Translations under genes and position numbers: made by a program
In this document: positions 60,773 to 64,000 of the stretch, piece by piece
Layout: each line of letters starts with the position of its first letter
Position numbering within the stretch: the first letter of the stretch is position 1
DNA from: Bacillota bacterium
GTDB lineage: Bacteria > Bacillota > UBA4882 > UBA8346
Assembly (NCBI GenBank): GCA_023426245.1
Contig: JAFABB010000001.1
Span: 1-64,000 of the forward strand
Length of the DNA stretch: 64,000 nucleotides
Reading direction: 5' to 3'
The notes under the pieces: model-generated
The model's input: the letters and a program-made list of their open reading frames with translations, nothing else
Database searches by the model: none
What the model was told of the DNA's origin: nothing

Positions 60773-63497
60773 TTTTAAGGACCTCCATCAAGTATTCCGG
60801 AGTTATAGGAAGCCGGTGAAGGGGGATTCCCAAAGCATTGCTTACCGCGGCAGCCAAAGCCGGGGCTCCGCCTATCAAGGTCAGTTCACCCGCGCCCTTA
60901 GCTCCGAAAGGGCCATCGGCATATGGATTATCAATTAAACGGTGTTCCATTTTAACGCCGTCCATGGCTGTGGGGATGATATAGTCCGTCACCGAACGTT
61001 GTTGTAATTTCCCCTGACGGCATTCCATTTTTTCAAGGCTTCCATAACCAAGGCCTTGCAAAATCCCACCTTCGATTTGACCCCTGATGATCCGGTCATC
61101 AATGGCTTTACCCACATCGTAGGCGGACCAGATTCCTTTAAGATTGATTTCCAGTGTTAAGGGATCCACTTCCACTTCCACTGCATTGACCCCCCAGGAG
61201 AAAGCGGGGTAGGCATCCCCCCTGAAAGTAGCATCATCCCATTGCATATCCTCCGGATGGCGGTAGTTTTCAATGATTTCAATCTCGCCCGGTTCGTTCC
61301 ACCGCTGTTTCATTTTTAAAGCCGCCTGCTCCAATAATTTGCCGACGATCATGACCGTTCGGGAAGCCACTGTCGGACCGGAATTGGGGACCCGGGTGGT
61401 ATCGGGGTTTTGATAGATAATGGATTCTACCGGCAGTGCCAAAGAACTGGCCACGATTTTCCGAAAAGTGGTCTTCAGCCCTTGCCCCATGTCGGTATTG
61501 GCGGCCAAAATTTCAACCTTTCCATCCTGTGACCTTCTCAATTTTACCTGAGCTTTAATAAAGTCCCGTTCTCCGCTGCCTGTAAAACCACAACCATGTA
61601 GAAATAGCGACATCCCAATACCACGCAAAACCTTTTCTTCCCCGTTTCCAAATTCCCGCCGTTTCTGGCGATAGGATGAAAGTTGGTCTACGGTCTCAAT
61701 TAACTCCGGCAGCTTTATCTCCTGACGGAAAGTTCCGCTGGTGGTGGTCAATTGCCCTTTTCGGACCAAATGTTTCATTTTCAATTCCAATACTTCCATG
61801 CCCAGTTTTCCAGCGATGATTTCCATCATCATCTCAATGGCAAAAATAGCCTGCGGCGCCCCAAATCCCCGGTAGGCTCCATTGGGAACGGTATTGGTTA
61901 CCACACTTCTGCCGCGAACCTTCATATTGGGTATCTGGTAAACTCCGGCGATGTTAAACATGCCCCGTTGCAAAACAACATTGGACAACCCACAATAGGC
62001 GCCGGCATTATAGCGGATATCCGCTTCCAGCGCAGTAATTCTATAATCTTTATCAACTGCGGCTTTTAAACGGATGACACAAGGATGCCGCTTGGTTGTA
62101 ACTTCCAAATCTTCGCTGCGGTCAAAAATCAATTGCACGGGTTTTCCGGTTTTATAGGCTGCCACGGCCACCTGTCCGCCAATCAAGGAAGGATAGTCTT
62201 CCTTACCGCCAAAGGCACCGCCTACCGTTGTTTGCACAACCCTAACCCGTTCACTGCCCCAGCCGAAAGCCTGCATCAAGGCGTCCCTGACATAATAGGG
62301 GCATTGGATAGAGCCATAGACCGTAATTTGATTATCATAAACAGCGGTTACTCCTTGGGGCTCGATATAAAGCTGTTCCTGGTAACCGGTTTCAAATTCC
62401 TCTTCAAAAATATATTGAGCCTCTTCAAAGCCGGCTTCGGGATGACCCTTGGAGATGTGATAGTCGGCAAAATATCTTTTATCTTCGAAAATCGGTTTTA
62501 AATCTGGATTTTCAGCGTCCTCCATGGTCAAAATCGCCGAAATGTCCTGGTAATCCACTTGAATTTGGGCCAAGATTTCCAGGATAGTTTGTTTTTCGGG
62601 ACCAACCACAAGTAAAATCGGTTCACCGATATAGTTAACTTTATCTTCCGCAAAAAAAGGCTGATCATTGATAACGATTTTGACCCGGTTTTGGCCGGGG
62701 ATATCCGAGGAGTCGACAATAAAATACCCTTCGGGCAACTGCGGCTTATGGATTGCTTTAATCCAAGCCCGGGCTTTTTGAGATCGTAAAGTCTTGGCAT
62801 ACAGCATTCCCGGGAATTTGATATCCCCGATATAAGCTGCCTGGCCGGTAACCTTCTCCTGGTGATCGACTTTTTGAATGGGTACATTGATTTCACAGCT
62901 CATCAAAACGCCTCCCCGACTTCGCGCCCGCGCGCATTTCAAAATCTGTTCATAATCATCGGGCGTGTCCAAGTCCATTAAAATACCCTCATCTTCTACA
63001 ACTACGGTTTGATACCCCTTCCGCTGGATAAAGTCCCGTAAGTTTGAAGAATCGGGCGCCTCCAGCAATTCTTCAACGAGCCCTGCCGAAAAAAGCACCG
63101 GATGACCTTTATGTCCCTGAAATATCGGAATCAGGATTTCACCCTTTTGGGTCAGCAACTTGCGGCAAACTTCCCCGCTAATGAGAGGGTAATCTCCGGG
63201 ACTAAAAAAGAATTTCTCCCCCCGGACCTGACGCACGCCTTCTTTTACCGAAGTGAACATGCCCTCGGCAAATCTCCGATTCAAAACAATTTCAACTTGA
63301 GGATATTTTTTTAAGATCTTTTCAAGCTTTTCGATTTTGTAGCCGCCCACCACAATAATCCGGGAACAAAACGGGCTCATCGCTTCGACGCACCGTTCGA
63401 TGACCGTCTTTCCATCCAGGTCCATTTCCATCTTAAAAGCTCCGGCCCGGCTGGAGAAACCGGCGGCTACAATTACAGCTTCAATTTCTCTATCCAT
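60756..63497 (-). CDS. MocA-type cytidylyltransferase fused to molybdenum hydroxylase large subunit (XdhA)
   Basis: 913 aa in two parts. Residues 1 to about 190 form a MobA/MocA (YgfJ)-like nucleotidyltransferase (VIVAAGFSSRAGAFKM, SPGDYPLI, PVLFSAGL), which in this context would modify molybdopterin. From about residue 199 a complete molybdenum-binding subunit follows (VTGQAAYIGDIKFPGMLYAK, QTTVGGAFGGKEDYPS, PNGAYRGFGAPQA, and the catalytic-glutamate motif GAKGAGELTLIGG). The two are encoded separately in most relatives. At the joint is an ideal ribosome site followed by ATG 62903, so the hydroxylase part may also be made alone. Confidence 0.92.
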   Translation of the reverse strand: MDREIEAVIVAAGFSSRAGAFKMEMDLDGKTVIERCVEAMSPFCSRIIVVGGYKIEKLEKILKKYPQVEIVLNRRFAEGMFTSVKEGVRQVRGEKFFFSPGDYPLISGEVCRKLLTQKGEILIPIFQGHKGHPVLFSAGLVEELLEAPDSSNLRDFIQRKGYQTVVVEDEGILMDLDTPDDYEQILKCARARSRGGVLMSCEINVPIQKVDHQEKVTGQAAYIGDIKFPGMLYAKTLRSQKARAWIKAIHKPQLPEGYFIVDSSDIPGQNRVKIVINDQPFFAEDKVNYIGEPILLVVGPEKQTILEILAQIQVDYQDISAILTMEDAENPDLKPIFEDKRYFADYHISKGHPEAGFEEAQYIFEEEFETGYQEQLYIEPQGVTAVYDNQITVYGSIQCPYYVRDALMQAFGWGSERVRVVQTTVGGAFGGKEDYPSLIGGQVAVAAYKTGKPVQLIFDRSEDLEVTTKRHPCVIRLKAAVDKDYRITALEADIRYNAGAYCGLSNVVLQRGMFNIAGVYQIPNMKVRGRSVVTNTVPNGAYRGFGAPQAIFAIEMMMEIIAGKLGMEVLELKMKHLVRKGQLTTTSGTFRQEIKLPELIETVDQLSSYRQKRREFGNGEEKVLRGIGMSLFLHGCGFTGSGERDFIKAQVKLRRSQDGKVEILAANTDMGQGLKTTFRKIVASSLALPVESIIYQNPDTTRVPNSGPTVASRTVMIVGKLLEQAALKMKQRWNEPGEIEIIENYRHPEDMQWDDATFRGDAYPAFSWGVNAVEVEVDPLTLEINLKGIWSAYDVGKAIDDRIIRGQIEGGILQGLGYGSLEKMECRQGKLQQRSVTDYIIPTAMDGVKMEHRLIDNPYADGPFGAKGAGELTLIGGAPALAAAVSNALGIPLHRLPITPEYLMEVLKNGKAD
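62901..62920 (-). promoter_or_regulatory. internal ribosome binding site and start within the MocA-XdhA frame
   Basis: Minus-strand GGGGAGG, seven bases, then ATG 62903 (MSCEINVPIQ). From here the molybdenum subunit would be 715 aa, matching normal XdhA length. Confidence 0.65.
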
Positions 63498-63500
63498 ATT

Positions 63501-64000
63501 TCACTTCGCCAGATTTTCGGTTACCTTCGGCATTTCAGCCGCATACTTTTGAACAAATATGCCGGGAATCGCCGCATACATCGCTGTGGCTTTCACTAAT
63601 TCATCCTTCCAGGTTTTCTCATTGGGGGAATGAGCTTCTTCCTCATGCCCGGGACCAAATCCAATACATGGTATGCCGTATTTACCCATAATTGAAACCC
63701 CGTTAGTGGAAAAAGTCCATTTATCCATTAAGGGCTGACTCCTAAAAAGTCCCTGATACACTTCGGATAAAGTTTTACAAACCGGATGCTCTTCCTCAAT
63801 ATACCAAGTTGGGAAATACGCATCAGTCGGATAAACCAATCCGGTATAAGAAGGTCTCCCATACTCATACATGCTAACTTCCGCACCCACAGCCTTGACC
63901 GCGGGGAGCTTTCTGATTTGACCCAGAGCAAGTTCTTTATCTTCATTAACCGTGAGTCTCCGATCCACGGAAATCCAACAACTATCCGCCACTGCACACC
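63501..64000 (-). CDS. ygeY: YgeY-family M20 hydrolase, C-terminal part
   Basis: Partial gene; its 5' part lies beyond the right edge, with the frame open to the last base (VADSCWISVDRRLT). M20 peptidase features are the dimerisation/second catalytic region and the late histidine motif GFGPGHEEEAHSPNEK, which supplies a metal ligand. YgeY proteins are known from the same selenium/purine cluster. Three bases separate its stop from the start of the MocA-XdhA gene. Confidence 0.88.
   Translation of the reverse strand, partial: CAVADSCWISVDRRLTVNEDKELALGQIRKLPAVKAVGAEVSMYEYGRPSYTGLVYPTDAYFPTWYIEEEHPVCKTLSEVYQGLFRSQPLMDKWTFSTNGVSIMGKYGIPCIGFGPGHEEEAHSPNEKTWKDELVKATAMYAAIPGIFVQKYAAEMPKVTENLAK

Overview
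The window looks like part of the chromosome of an anaerobic, low-to-mid GC Bacillota (Firmicutes) bacterium. Supporting signs are YesM/YesN two-component systems, a Spo0E-like fragment, an oxygen-independent sulfatase maturase, a selenium/molybdenum hydroxylase cluster, and strong Shine-Dalgarno sites with frequent TTG and GTG starts. All four secreted solute-binding proteins lack a lipobox cysteine, which would suit a Gram-negative-staining (diderm) Firmicute such as the Limnochordia/Hydrogenispora, Negativicutes or Halanaerobiia groups. That placement is inference. No tRNA, rRNA, CRISPR array or intact transposase gene was seen.

Bases 1-43,900 are devoted to uptake and desulfation of sulfated sugars. 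There are seven Cys-type sulfatases, all without signal peptides and so probably cytosolic, and one radical-SAM maturase (anSME) that would activate them. The region also has a SulP anion permease, a mutarotase-like protein, four sugar-binding proteins, two MalF/MalG-type permease pairs with no ATPase gene, two YesM/YesN systems, three chemoreceptors and a MATE transporter. The arrangement is a duplicated module. Locus A (2-24,622) and locus B (30,031-43,889) each run chemoreceptor, catabolic enzymes including sulfatase, MalG, MalF, binding protein, then divergent YesM-YesN. Locus A is expanded with extra sulfatases and binding proteins. Locus B adds a dehydrogenase, an acid-sugar dehydratase and a DapA-type aldolase, which together suggest an oxidative, non-phosphorylative sugar pathway ending in pyruvate.

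Bases 43,900-48,650 are a transitional zone. It holds an unassigned structured segment, a frameshifted XRE regulator, a Spo0E-like fragment, a secreted pectate lyase, a protein built of MORN-like repeats, and the remains of a molybdate ABC transporter in which the start of modA now abuts the end of an ABC ATPase gene.

Bases 48,650-64,000 concern molybdenum enzymes and metal homeostasis. Genes are a methyltransferase, modD, a P-type Ca/Mn ATPase behind a yybP-ykoY (Mn2+) riboswitch with terminator, a stand-alone P-type ATPase nucleotide-binding-domain protein coupled to it, and mogA. The last stretch is a purine/selenium-linked hydroxylase cluster: ygfK, ssnA, an FAD subunit, a 2Fe-2S subunit, a MocA-XdhA fusion and a partial ygeY.

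The most unusual observations are a pair of inverted, covarying ~174-bp structured repeats at 7,069-7,588, a shared 121-bp regulatory segment in two divergent intergenic regions, the import-then-desulfate gene set with an embedded SulP transporter, the N-domain-only ATPase partner, and the MocA-XdhA fusion with a strong ribosome binding site at the joint.
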